This document shows positions 28,267 through 36,088 of a stretch of 64,000 bases of DNA, in pieces. The translations under genes and the position numbers were made by a program. Below the pieces are notes generated by a model that saw only the letters and a program-made list of their open reading frames with translations, had not been told where the DNA came from and did no database searches. The stretch covers positions 1 to 64,000 of the forward strand of contig BLMD01000161.1 of the NCBI GenBank assembly GCA_011959925.1, in the 5' to 3' direction. Numbering within the stretch: the stretch's first letter is position 1; the number at the start of each line of letters is the position of its first letter. Origin of the DNA: Lachnospiraceae bacterium. Lineage in GTDB: Bacteria; Bacillota; Clostridia; Lachnospirales; Lachnospiraceae.

Positions 28267-29328
28267 ATGAGAGCATGGGAACAAAATATCCGGACCGTCG
28301 TTCCGTATGTGCCGGGAGAGCAGCCGCAGAATGCGGATATCATCAAGTTAAATACAAATGAAAACCCGTACCCTCCCGCTCCGGGCGTAAGCAGGGCGCT
28401 TGAAACTCTCGACCCGGACCTGCTGCGCCGGTACCCGGATCCGGCGGCGGCGGATCTGACGGCAGCGATTGCCGGTTATTATGGGATGAAGACGGGACAG
28501 GTATTTGCAGGCGTCGGTTCGGACGATGTGCTGGCAATGGCATTTTTGACATGTTTTTGTTCTACGGAGCCGATTCTGTTTCCGGATATTACGTATTCGT
28601 TTTATGACGTATGGGCGGAATTGTTTCGGATTCCCTACGAGAAGCAGCCGCTGGACGAAGAATTTCGGATTCGTACGAAGGATTACGCAAAGAAAAACGG
28701 CGGAATTATTTTCCCGAATCCAAATGCTCCGACCGGAATTTATAAACCGCTTTCGGAAGTGGAAGAAATCGTTTCCATGCATCCGGATGTCATTGTCATT
28801 GTAGACGAAGCATATATTGACTTTGGGGGAGTTTCCGCACGGAAGCTGCTTGACAAATATGACAATCTTCTGATCGCGCAGACGTTCAGCAAATCGCGTT
28901 CCATGGCGGGCATGCGGATTGGTTTTCTGTTGGGAAACGAAACGCTGATCGGATACATCAACGACTGCAAATACTCATTCAATTCCTATACGATGAGCCA
29001 GGCGGCAATTGCCGCAGGCGTGGAATCCATAAAAGATCAGGCGTATTTCAGCCGGTGCGTACAGAATATTATAGACGTAAGAGAGTGGTCGAAGATCCGC
29101 TTTATGGATCTTGGATTTGAATGTACGGATTCCATGGCGAATTTTTTGTTTGTGACGCATAAAGAATACCCGGCGGAACAATTGTTTGAAATGTTGAAAA
29201 AAGCAGGCATATACGTGCGTCATTTTCAACAGCCCGCACGTATCCGCAATTATCTGCGGATTACGATCGGAACAAAAGAAGAGATGGAAGCATTGTTTGC
29301 GTGTTTGGAGCAGTATGTAAAGAGTTAG
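28267..29328 (+). CDS. hisC: Histidinol-phosphate aminotransferase (HisC family)
   Basis: Converts imidazole-acetol phosphate and glutamate to histidinol phosphate; HisC relatives also act on aromatic amino acids. 353 residues with KLNTNENPYPPAPGV, FPNPNAPTGIY, VDEAYIDFGG and TFSKSRSMAGMRIGF (PLP-binding Lys209). It is not in a his operon here: its neighbours are another aminotransferase and a membrane exporter, so a role outside histidine synthesis (for example cobalamin-type or aromatic transamination) cannot be excluded. Confidence 0.85.
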   Translation: MRAWEQNIRTVVPYVPGEQPQNADIIKLNTNENPYPPAPGVSRALETLDPDLLRRYPDPAAADLTAAIAGYYGMKTGQVFAGVGSDDVLAMAFLTCFCSTEPILFPDITYSFYDVWAELFRIPYEKQPLDEEFRIRTKDYAKKNGGIIFPNPNAPTGIYKPLSEVEEIVSMHPDVIVIVDEAYIDFGGVSARKLLDKYDNLLIAQTFSKSRSMAGMRIGFLLGNETLIGYINDCKYSFNSYTMSQAAIAAGVESIKDQAYFSRCVQNIIDVREWSKIRFMDLGFECTDSMANFLFVTHKEYPAEQLFEMLKKAGIYVRHFQQPARIRNYLRITIGTKEEMEALFACLEQYVKS

Positions 29329-29337
29329 GAGTGTGCA

Positions 29338-29805
29338 ATGTTAAATAAATATATTTATATTTTCCTGATTTCTATGGTACCCCTAGTAGAGCTTCGAGGG
29401 GCGATTCCGTTTGCAGAAGGATTCGGGCTTCCGTTTCTGCCCTCTTATATCGTCTGTATTATCGGAAATATGCTCCCTGTTCCGATCATCTACCTGTTTG
29501 CCAGAAAAGTGCTGGAATGGGGAGCGGATAAGCCGTTGACGGGTAAGTTTTTTACGTTTTGCCTGGAAAAAGGGGAAAAAGGCGGAAAGAAGCTGCAGGA
29601 AAAAGCGGGAAGAGGACTTTTTCTGGCGCTGCTGTTATTTGTCGGTATTCCGCTGCCGGGTACGGGCGCATGGACCGGTACGCTTGCGGCAAGCATTTTG
29701 GATATGGATTTTAAATCGAGTGTGACTGCCGTGATGCTGGGCGTGCTGCTTGCTGGTGTGATCATGGGCGCGGCAAGTAAAATGGTATTCGGCGTGTTTG
29801 CGTAA
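29338..29805 (+). CDS. Small membrane exporter family protein (Sm_multidrug_ex, COG2426)
   Basis: 155 residues with four or five hydrophobic segments and the family hallmarks VPLVELRGAIPFA near the N-terminus and LLLFVGIPLPGTGAWTGTLA in the middle. The family is named for putative small multidrug export, but function is not well established. It starts 10 bases after hisC and ends the operon before a strong terminator. Confidence 0.8.
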   Translation: MLNKYIYIFLISMVPLVELRGAIPFAEGFGLPFLPSYIVCIIGNMLPVPIIYLFARKVLEWGADKPLTGKFFTFCLEKGEKGGKKLQEKAGRGLFLALLLFVGIPLPGTGAWTGTLAASILDMDFKSSVTAVMLGVLLAGVIMGAASKMVFGVFA

Positions 29806-29831
29806 ATGCGCGATGTAAATACGTGATATAG

Positions 29832-29871
29832 AAAAGAACCTTCGGATGCAGGAGCATCCAAAGGTTCTTTT
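29832..29871. terminator. Bidirectional Rho-independent terminator
   Basis: A long stem (AAAAGAACCTT / AAGGTTCTTTT with inner GGATG / CATCC) carries A and T runs on opposite sides, so it can stop transcription from both directions. Confidence 0.9.
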
Positions 29872-29929
29872 GCTCTATATAGGGGATCGATCTTCTGCCC
29901 TGCATCGGTTCACATGCGCAGGCCGTGAA

Positions 29930-30505
29930 TTATTGCTCTTTTGCCGCTTGTTCGGCAAATTCGGTATGAATCAGGTCTTCATATGCCGGACGTTTTGTCA
30001 GCTGTCCGGATTCTTCTAAAATATCCAGCAGGAGCGTATAAGCTTCTTCGGAAAAGATGACGTCTTCTTTCCAGGTATCTTGTTTTTGGTAGCGTTCTAC
30101 AATGGCGGCGATCGTCGCTTCCTCGGTGTCCGGAAACTGCGGTGCGATCGTTTGGGCGATTTCTTCGCTGGTGTGTTCGTTGACATACTGCATACCTTTC
30201 TGCAGCGCGTCGGTAAATGCCTGCAGAATATCGGGATGGTCTTTGATGTAGCTTTCTTTTGCCGAAAATGCGGTATACGGCACGTAACCGGAATCCACGC
30301 CCACAGACGCAACAACGTATCCGGCTTTTTCGGTTTCCAGGGCGGTTGCAGACGGTTCAAATTCCACGGTAAAATCTCCCTTTCCGCCCGAAAATGCAGC
30401 GGCGGTCGAGCCAAAATCGATGCTTTGGTCAATGGAAAGGTCATTGACCGGATCGATGTTGTTCTTCTTTAAAACGAACTCGAAGACCATTTCGGGCATA
30501 CCGCC
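29930..30505 (-). pseudogene. C-terminal half of interrupted ABC substrate-binding lipoprotein
   Basis: 187 residues after the GGMP junction (EMVFEFVLKKNNIDP to the stop) match the second lobe of NMT1/SsuA/ThiY-type periplasmic binding proteins (KESYIKDHPDILQAFTDALQKGMQYV). It is now the tail of the recombinase reading frame. Joined to the N-terminal half at 33929-34387 through the 12-bp core, it would give one uninterrupted 344-residue protein. Confidence 0.9.
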
Positions 30506-32374
30506 AGTCTGCCCTAGCATGATGAACATATTTTCCACATCATGCAATTTCTCCCTGGAAGCCACGATTCTGTATGGATAATGGTAGATTCCCGTCTTTT
30601 CCACCAGCCCCAGGTCCAGCAAGTGCTCCATGTAGGTGGCAAACTTTTTCTTGTGCATGGGATACCCCATATCTTTCAGGCTCTCCGCCAGGAATTTTAC
30701 AGAGGTAAAACCTGTCTCGTCCTTTTCCAGAAGCCGGATTGCCTCAATCATCATGGTGAGCTTCAGATTTTCCTTGTCGGCTTTGAAATCGTAGGCCGCC
30801 AGATTGCCGAGACCATGTTTCAAGTAGATGTCAACATTTCCGTCTTTGTCTACAATGATTTTTTCTACCAGAACCTCAATGTCCGTCCGGGTCAGGCTTT
30901 TTTGCTCCAACACTTCATTCAGAATATCCAGTGCGGTTTGAAGGTTGGGCTTGATTGCCACAGCGGGGATATGGGGCTCCTTCGTCAAATCTTGCAGAGT
31001 TTTTTCAATAGCAGAGATACGCTCCATTTTTTCAGTCTGTAGAGAGGCGTATGTTTCATTGATAATTTCCGCCATTCCCGGATTTGCCGTGAGCTCCTTT
31101 ACCTTTTGGGTAATCAGTGTTTTCAGCTCTTTCTTGATTCTTTCCAGCTCGTTTTTAAGTCTCTGCTGGCTATCGTCTGCGGAGTAAGTGGGAGCCTTTA
31201 AATTTGACAGGTCGAAATTTTGTATGATGTCTGCCAGAGAGTCACGGCAAAGGATAAGATATTTAATCAAAGCGACCGTCAGGGTTTCTTCTGTCACCAG
31301 GTGGGCATGTTCACAAAACTGTTTTCCTTTTTTGTTGTAGGTGCCGCACACATAATATTTTCCACGATTCGGGCGGTTGATTGCGGTCAGCTTCATGCCG
31401 CAGTCTTTACAGTACAGACACCCGGAAAAGAGGTTGATGTGTTTCTTCTGGCCCCGGTACTGGCTGTGATGGCGGCTGTCCTTCACCTCAAAGAGCAACT
31501 TCATGGTATCGTCATCAAATATTTTTGGGTGGTGGTCCGGGAAAACATATTGCTGATCTCTGGAAATTTTTTTGTCTTTTCCGTTGATGGTCATTCTCTC
31601 TCTTTTGTGGGTTCGCAGTACCCCGTTATGATAATCATTAAAGAGAGTATCTTTCACCATACCATAACTCCACATATAGGCAACTTCCCGGTGATAGGGC
31701 AGCCCCAGGGCCTCGCAGCGTTCCTTTTGCAGCATGGTAGGCGTGGGGACGCCCCGGTCTGAAAGGATTTCCGCAATCTTTCGTATGCCGTTTCCTTCCA
31801 GATAAAGGTCTTTTTCAAGGTTCAGGATAGCGGCGGCTTCTTCATCAATTAAAACCATCTGCTTGTTCAGTGGATGCCTGGTGTAACCGAATGGGGGAGT
31901 GCATTTCAAGGTGCCGTTTTCCTGCTCCATTTTTTTGATTCGTTTTACCTTTCGGCTCGTGTTTTTTACATGGCGTTCATTATCCCATGTTTTGATTCCT
32001 ATAATATCATCATCAGAGTAGAGGGAATCATAGTTGTCGTCAATCAAAATCACACGCTTTCCCTGTTCTTCCATTTCTTCGAGAAAAAGCAGTACCTTCG
32101 CATTGTGCCGTCCAATTCGAGAAAGGTCTTTCGCCACGATTACATCTATGGAGCCGAGATTGGCCATCATGTTCTGAAACTGGGGACGGTTGAAGGAATA
32201 ACCGGAAATGCCGTCGTCCTCGTAGATATGGCGTACAATCATGTTGTTTTCTTCTGCGTATTTCTGGATAATCAGTTTCTGGTTTTCGATAGAGGAATAA
32301 TTTCTCTTATTATCGTCTCTGGAGAGACGGACATAACCGTCTATCATTGTGGGAGTATGGATTGCTGTCATCAT
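29930..32374 (-). CDS. Large serine recombinase, fused in frame to the target-gene tail
   Basis: Site-specific recombinase of the TnpX/large-serine-integrase type, 814 residues as it stands. Residues 1-623 are element-encoded: resolvase domain with catalytic Ser18 (YVRLSRDD), RIGRHNAKVL, recombinase domain, zinc ribbon (CLYCKDCG ... C ... FCEH, about 335-370), coiled coil (about 410-480) and a winged C-terminal region. Residues 624-627 (GGMP) are the attachment core and 628-814 come from the interrupted lipoprotein. No stop codon lies between the recombinase and the attachment site. Whether this 187-residue foreign tail affects activity is unknown. It most likely integrates and excises this element. 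Confidence 0.9.
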   Translation of the reverse strand: MMTAIHTPTMIDGYVRLSRDDNKRNYSSIENQKLIIQKYAEENNMIVRHIYEDDGISGYSFNRPQFQNMMANLGSIDVIVAKDLSRIGRHNAKVLLFLEEMEEQGKRVILIDDNYDSLYSDDDIIGIKTWDNERHVKNTSRKVKRIKKMEQENGTLKCTPPFGYTRHPLNKQMVLIDEEAAAILNLEKDLYLEGNGIRKIAEILSDRGVPTPTMLQKERCEALGLPYHREVAYMWSYGMVKDTLFNDYHNGVLRTHKRERMTINGKDKKISRDQQYVFPDHHPKIFDDDTMKLLFEVKDSRHHSQYRGQKKHINLFSGCLYCKDCGMKLTAINRPNRGKYYVCGTYNKKGKQFCEHAHLVTEETLTVALIKYLILCRDSLADIIQNFDLSNLKAPTYSADDSQQRLKNELERIKKELKTLITQKVKELTANPGMAEIINETYASLQTEKMERISAIEKTLQDLTKEPHIPAVAIKPNLQTALDILNEVLEQKSLTRTDIEVLVEKIIVDKDGNVDIYLKHGLGNLAAYDFKADKENLKLTMMIEAIRLLEKDETGFTSVKFLAESLKDMGYPMHKKKFATYMEHLLDLGLVEKTGIYHYPYRIVASREKLHDVENMFIMLGQTGGMPEMVFEFVLKKNNIDPVNDLSIDQSIDFGSTAAAFSGGKGDFTVEFEPSATALETEKAGYVVASVGVDSGYVPYTAFSAKESYIKDHPDILQAFTDALQKGMQYVNEHTSEEIAQTIAPQFPDTEEATIAAIVERYQKQDTWKEDVIFSEEAYTLLLDILEESGQLTKRPAYEDLIHTEFAEQAAKEQ
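30494..30505. repeat. Attachment-site core, left copy
   Basis: GGGCATACCGCC, identical to 33917-33928. On the minus strand it encodes Gly-Gly-Met-Pro in both halves of the lipoprotein. Similarity stops at the repeat edges, as expected for a serine-recombinase crossover. Confidence 0.85.
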
Positions 32375-32447
32375 AAAAATCGTCCTCCTTATCTTGCTTT
32401 CTACCTATATTAATCATATAGGCAGGATCACACAATGTTGTCACCGG

Positions 32448-32651
32448 TCAGCGAAAATGGTTGCGAACCACATCCCGCAATCCATTTTCCATTGCCCGAT
32501 TGCCTTCGATAATGGTAACGACCAGATACCCCCGTCTGCTAAGAGCTTCCTTTTTCCTTTTGATTTCAGAACTGTCAGAATCCTTTTTTTGAAGTAAGTA
32601 GCAAACCTCCTTTTGCTTTCCTATGACAATCACCTCAAATTTTTGCTTCAT
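32448..32651 (-). CDS. Small basic protein of unknown function
   Basis: 67 residues, rich in Lys and Arg, with a beta-strand-like start (FEVIVIGKQKEV) and the segment KKEALSRRGYLVVTI. It lies 73 bases upstream of the recombinase on the same strand and might be co-transcribed with it. No good ribosome-binding site precedes the ATG. I do not recognise the family; a directionality or accessory factor is only a guess from position. Confidence 0.4.
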   Translation of the reverse strand: MKQKFEVIVIGKQKEVCYLLQKKDSDSSEIKRKKEALSRRGYLVVTIIEGNRAMENGLRDVVRNHFR

Positions 32652-32708
32652 ATTATTGTATGAAAAATCAGGCTTATCCTATTATTAACACACCCTCCAT
32701 ATTCTCTT

Positions 32709-32757
32709 TTTTCAAAAAGAAAACGGCGGCTTGAAATCTGTTATTTCAAAACCGCCG
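32709..32757 (-). terminator. Rho-independent terminator on the minus strand
   Basis: The stem CGGCGG..TTGAAAT / ATTTCAA..CCGCCG (32724-32757) is followed on the minus strand by TTTTCTTTTT. It lies just past the end of the decayed gene at 32777-33163. Confidence 0.8.
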
Positions 32758-32776
32758 AGAGGCTAGTATATTTTGT

Positions 32777-33163
32777 TTAGGGGCATGAAGATTTAGCCGC
32801 CATGCTCCATTGGGCAGTTCCGATTGTATCCTGATATTTCAGCATAGCTGCGGCAAGTTTATCCCGTCCTCCCTGATATGTATTCGGAACACCGGAATGA
32901 ATACCGCTCAAACCTTTTTGTATGATGGACGAAATATCTCTGTTCGGATTTTGCATGTCAATACCGAAATAAGCATTTTTCTTGCTGATTCCGATATAAT
33001 CAGCGACCCATGCCTGCTACATATCTTCCTAGGGAATCATTTCTACTTCCGGTCGGGAATTATCATGCACATAGATATTTCTGTCATCAAAGACGACCAT
33101 AAGCACGACATGGCCTGGTATATGTTTCGTCCTCTTCAAGACCGGGAGCATCTCAAAATCCAT
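32777..33163 (-). pseudogene. Decayed peptidase-like (BtrH/C39-type) gene fragment
   Basis: The minus strand reads as a 129-codon frame with two in-frame TAG codons (33029-33031 and 33017-33019). The conceptual product has GHVVLMVVFDDRNIYVHDN, typical of the His-containing strand of papain-like C39/BtrH_N domains, followed by a helical stretch (KLAAAMLKYQDTIGTAQW) ending before TAA. The N-terminal catalytic-Cys region is missing, so it is truncated as well as interrupted. The family assignment is tentative; the decay is directly visible. Confidence 0.6.
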
Positions 33164-33201
33164 ATGGGGCGCTCACTAAAATACTGTTGTAAAATATGCT
33201 G

Positions 33202-33230
33202 TTGAATTTTACATCAAATCAGGGTATACT
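33202..33230 (+). promoter_or_regulatory. Sigma-A promoter of the toxin-antitoxin operon
   Basis: TTGAAT, 17 bp, TATACT, 25 bases before the antitoxin ATG. Confidence 0.75.
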
Positions 33231-33255
33231 AAGGGCAGGGAAGGAGAATGTGATT

Positions 33256-33516
33256 ATGCCGAATATCAAACCAATCTCTGATTTGAGGAATTACAGTGAT
33301 GTGCTCCGTGACGTATCTGTGGGAGCACCGGTCTTTCTCACCAAAAACGGACGCGGGCGCTATGCAATCATTGACATGCAGGACTATGAAAAAACACAGG
33401 CGACCCTGAAGCTCATGGACGAGCTTGCAAAAGGAAAAAAATCTGGAGAGGAAAAGGGATGGCTTTCGTCCTCGGATGTGAGAGCACATTTCCGGGCGAA
33501 GGCAAATGAAGAATAA
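33256..33516 (+). CDS. Type II antitoxin, Phd/YefM family
   Basis: 86 residues from the ATG at 33256 (AAGGAG box). PISDLRNYSDVLRDVSVGAPVFLTKNGRGRYAIIDMQDYEK is a typical Phd/YefM DNA-binding fold; the acidic, flexible C-terminus would wrap the toxin. It overlaps the toxin start by 11 bases, indicating translational coupling. The antitoxin-toxin complex usually represses its own promoter. Confidence 0.9.
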   Translation: MPNIKPISDLRNYSDVLRDVSVGAPVFLTKNGRGRYAIIDMQDYEKTQATLKLMDELAKGKKSGEEKGWLSSSDVRAHFRAKANEE

Positions 33517-33844
33517 CATTCATTACTCCCCGGAAGCCCAGAACGACCTGGACGAAATCTGGGAGTATATTACCTTTGAATTATGTAATCCGCAAGCCGC
33601 TGAAAACATCGTAAACAAAATCATGGACACTGTTGATGAACTGGAAAATTTTTCAGAAATCGGCGTTCTGCTGTCCTCTGTGACAGATATGGAAAGCGAC
33701 TACCGATTTCTCACCAGTGGAAATTACATGGTTTTTTACCGTGTGAATGGGCAAGACGTGTACGTTGACCGAGTTCTCTATGGCAGACGGGATTATCTTC
33801 GGATTCTGTTTCCTGATCTGCCGCAGAATGACAACGAAGGATAA
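33506..33844 (+). CDS. Type II toxin, RelE/ParE family
   Basis: 112 residues with the compact family pattern: IHYSPEAQNDLDEIWEYI, IVNKIMDTVDELENFSEIG, YRFLTSGNYMVFYRVNGQDVYVDRVLYGRRDYLRIL. The Arg/Tyr-rich C-terminal strand is where RelE/ParE toxins carry active or contact residues. The sequence does not decide between an mRNA-cleaving (RelE) and a gyrase-targeting (ParE) action. It ends about 70 bases from the element's right edge. Confidence 0.9.
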   Translation: MKNNIHYSPEAQNDLDEIWEYITFELCNPQAAENIVNKIMDTVDELENFSEIGVLLSSVTDMESDYRFLTSGNYMVFYRVNGQDVYVDRVLYGRRDYLRILFPDLPQNDNEG

Positions 33845-34387
33845 AATAAAAGTTTCCTTTACGGGAGAATCCCACTCATAAATCCCTCTGATGTGTTCCC
33901 ATGTTACATCGTGGCTGGGCATACCGCCGGCTCTTCCTCCCAGTACGTTCTTTCCTTTCAGGTCACTCCAGGAAAAGTTTTCCATAGGTTCTCTTGCTAC
34001 CAGAAAATTTCCGGCGCGCTGGGTGAGCTGTGCAAAATTTACGACGACGTCGGCTGCGCCTTCGTTGCAGGCGTAGACGGTAGTTTCCGGTCCCATAAAA
34101 CCGATGTCTGCTTCTCCGGAGAGTACGGCGGTCATTGTTTTGTCGGCTCCAAAACCGGTAACGATCTGCAGTTCGATTCCGGCATCTGCAAAATAGCCTT
34201 CCTCGACGGCAGCATACATCGGTGCATAAAAGATGGAATGCGCCACTTCATTTAAAACGACTTTTGTCCCGGAACCGCCGGGAGACGTTTTTGTGCTGCC
34301 GGAGCAGCCGGTGAATGTCAAAAGCAGCAGTGATAACATAAGAAACAGCGCCAGAATGCGCTTTTTAAGATGAGTCTGAAATGACAA
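33653..34387 (-). pseudogene. N-terminal half of interrupted ABC substrate-binding lipoprotein
   Basis: The lipoprotein signal peptide ends in the lipobox LTFTGC (Cys28). VLNEVAHSIFYAPMYAAVEEGYFADAGIELQIVTGFGADK and SGEADIGFMGPET are classic NMT1/SsuA/ThiY-type first-lobe motifs. Residues 1-153 are native; after the 12-bp core the frame continues about 90 codons into element DNA antisense to the toxin gene before stopping. No permease or ATPase gene lies nearby. The uninterrupted protein would bind a small nitrogen- or sulfur-containing solute; the ligand is unknown. Confidence 0.9.
33917..33928. repeat. Attachment-site core, right copy
   Basis: GGGCATACCGCC, the second copy of the 12-bp core (see 30494). 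Joining 30493 to 33929 across one copy restores the lipoprotein reading frame. Confidence 0.85.
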
Positions 34388-34483
34388 TAGGAAATCCTCC
34401 CTGGTCTAATATGATTATATCCGTAGTGTATGCCGGAGGATCAAAAATGTGAACCGGACAGAGAAGCCCGATATAAAACAAAC

Positions 34484-34516
34484 ATCCCCGGAAGTAACTG
34501 CAATACTTCCGGGGAT
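34484..34516 (-). terminator. Rho-independent terminator on the minus strand
   Basis: A perfect 13-bp stem (ATCCCCGGAAGTA / TACTTCCGGGGAT) with a 7-nt loop is followed on the minus strand by TGTTTGTTTT. It lies just beyond the Ltp pseudogene. Confidence 0.85.
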
Positions 34517-34549
34517 ATCTTCATTTACATGAGAGTAAATGTTTTGTGT

Positions 34550-35088
34550 TTAATATCCTACCGCGGCAGCTCCGTATTCTGCCTGTTCGTCCGTAAAACC
34601 TTCAAATTTTAACTGGTCGATCAGTCCGGATCTGGAAAAGGCAGAGACGTTTAAGTATTGCTGCGCTTTTTTTGCAGCTTCTTCATTTCAATCCGCACCG
34701 CAGTTATCGGCAGCAAATGTGGATTCTTCGTTAGTAAACCCTTCAAATTCCAACTGTTTCACTAATCCGTCATGGGAAAAACCGCCGATGCTTAGATAAA
34801 GCTCGGCTTTGGCTAGGGCATTTTTTGTCCCATTGTCAGAGAAGGTTCCGTATCGGCTGTATCATCCGCCGGTTCATTTTCTGCCGGTACAGTGTTGTCA
34901 TCCAAAACATCCGTATTCGGTTCTTCGGTTTCCGAAATAGCGGCGTTTGGTTCGGCTTCTGTGGTCTGTGTACCGGTTTCCGTGGGATCACTGCCGGAAA
35001 CGGTATCCGTTTTACTAGCGCTCGGAAGTACCGGCGCCAGTACAACGATTGCGAGAAGAATCTATTTGATTTTTCCACCTTTTTTCAT
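34550..35088 (-). pseudogene. Decayed Ltp-family surface lipoprotein
   Basis: The minus strand begins with an ATG at 35088 (AGGGGAA box) and a signal-like MKKGGKIK, then a TAG at codon 9. An acidic Thr/Glu/Pro linker follows, then a frameshift near 34825, then two Ltp repeats: AKAELYLSIGGFSHDGLVKQ..EGFT and KKAQQYLNVSAFSRSGLIDQ..EGFT. An in-frame TGA stands where the family has Trp (GAD-W-NEEA). Ltp proteins (PF07553) include phage-encoded superinfection-exclusion lipoproteins, and the gene abuts the phage-type repressor. Three independent lesions make it inactive. Confidence 0.8.
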
Positions 35089-35173
35089 AGTAAATTTCCC
35101 CTTTTCTTCTTTGTTTTTTTATGAAAATGCAGATGCAGTTTCATCATTTCCGAAACATATCTTTATTCTGCAG

Positions 35174-35935
35174 TTATAACTTGCCGATTACCCTGCCCAT
35201 CGTCTGGGCAGATTCATCCAGCGGAACATTTGCAAACGCACGGTTGAGGGAGATAAGTTCTGTCTGACCCAGCTTTTTGACATAACATTCGCCGTTTATC
35301 TGAAAGATTCCGATTTCTCCTAATTCGAGTTCTCTTGTGGCTTCAACCAAAAGGACGTCGCCGTCGTAATAGGCAGGTTCCATGGAAGAGCCGTTTACGC
35401 CGATGGCATAACTGACATTTTTGTATTTGGGAATGTCGGGAATTTCGATATCTTTTTCCGGAAGGTTGTCAATGACAAGCTGTCCGCTTCCGGCGGAAGC
35501 ATTCCGAAAATAGTAACTGATCAGACGCATCGGAACCGGTTGTTCCAGTTTCTTAAATTCCAGTTGGCGAAGACGTTCGTCTTTTTCGCGCTGCGTGGCG
35601 GCGCGCTGCGTTTCCCTGTCGATGATGATATTCATCGTCTCTTTTCCGTAACCGTCCAGATTCTGATATTTCTTGAGGAATTTTATCTCTGAGGGATGGA
35701 TGATAAGAGATTTGTAAGGAATGCCGATTCCGTAAGCTTCTCCGATGATTTCTGCGTAATTCAATTCGTATAGTTTGCATAATTGCAGGAATGTGTCGAT
35801 ATCCGGTTCCGTTACGCCGTTTTCATAATTGCTCAGAGTCGTATTCTTAATGCCTGTATATTTCGTGACATCGCTTTGTTTCAGTCCTTTTTTTCTTCTG
35901 CCTTCTTTTAATTGGAAAATCAGATATTCGTTCAT
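35174..35935 (-). CDS. Phage-type repressor, HTH-XRE plus S24 (LexA/CI-like) peptidase
   Basis: 253 residues. The helix-turn-helix lies at about 8-62 (LKQSDVTKYTGIKNTTLSNYENG), followed by a linker and an S24 self-cleaving peptidase domain with the catalytic Ser in GVNGSSMEPAYYDGD and the Lys in CYVKKLGQ. The likely cleavage site is Ala-Gly in NASAGSGQ. This is the architecture of SOS-inducible lysogeny repressors. It is divergent from the tail cluster, with back-to-back promoters and a dyad operator between them, so it most likely represses the cluster and is inactivated by RecA on DNA damage (inferred). Confidence 0.92.
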   Translation of the reverse strand: MNEYLIFQLKEGRRKKGLKQSDVTKYTGIKNTTLSNYENGVTEPDIDTFLQLCKLYELNYAEIIGEAYGIGIPYKSLIIHPSEIKFLKKYQNLDGYGKETMNIIIDRETQRAATQREKDERLRQLEFKKLEQPVPMRLISYYFRNASAGSGQLVIDNLPEKDIEIPDIPKYKNVSYAIGVNGSSMEPAYYDGDVLLVEATRELELGEIGIFQINGECYVKKLGQTELISLNRAFANVPLDESAQTMGRVIGKL

Positions 35936-35962
35936 AGCGTCACCTTCCTTTTTATTGTATTT

Positions 35963-35991
35963 ATTATATAACGTAATGTTGAAATTGTAAA
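35963..35991 (-). promoter_or_regulatory. Repressor promoter
   Basis: On the minus strand: TTTACA, 17 bp, TATAAT, 28 bases before the repressor ATG. Confidence 0.8.
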
Positions 35992-36012
35992 TAAAAAATT
36001 CAAAAAACTTAA

Positions 36013-36029
36013 AAATGTAATTGACATTT
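36013..36029. promoter_or_regulatory. Putative repressor operator
   Basis: The dyad AAATGT-AATTG-ACATTT overlaps the -35 box of the rightward promoter. A bound repressor would block it directly. Confidence 0.6.
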
Positions 36030-36049
36030 CAAATGAGGGATAATATAAT
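36021..36049 (+). promoter_or_regulatory. Rightward promoter of the tail cluster
   Basis: A consensus promoter: TTGACA, 17 bp, TATAAT, 39 bases before the regulator at 36089. Divergent from the repressor promoter. Confidence 0.9.
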
Positions 36050-36088
36050 TAAATAAATCCAAAAAAATGGAATAAAGGAGGAAACTTT

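Larger units (their letters stand above)
30494..33916. mobile_element. 3423-bp serine-recombinase element inserted in a lipoprotein gene
   Basis: Bounded by the direct repeat GGGCATACCGCC at 30494-30505 and 33917-33928. Its length is 3 x 1141 bases. It carries the recombinase, a small ORF, a decayed peptidase-like gene and a Phd/ParE-type toxin-antitoxin pair. No conjugation or mobilisation gene is present, so it is either a small integrative element moved in trans or a remnant of a larger one. Confidence 0.88.

Noticed and set aside
31220..31762. Plus-strand open frame opposite the serine recombinase
   Set aside because: It runs antisense to the recombinase and zinc-ribbon coding sequence and has no supporting signals.
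29930..32374. A deliberate functional fusion of recombinase and binding protein
   Set aside because: The junction coincides with the 12-bp repeat that also marks the other half of the split gene, so insertion explains it.
32810..33205. Plus-strand open frame of 131 codons in the element
   Set aside because: The minus strand of the same stretch reads as a recognisable, stop-interrupted peptidase-like gene, which explains it better.
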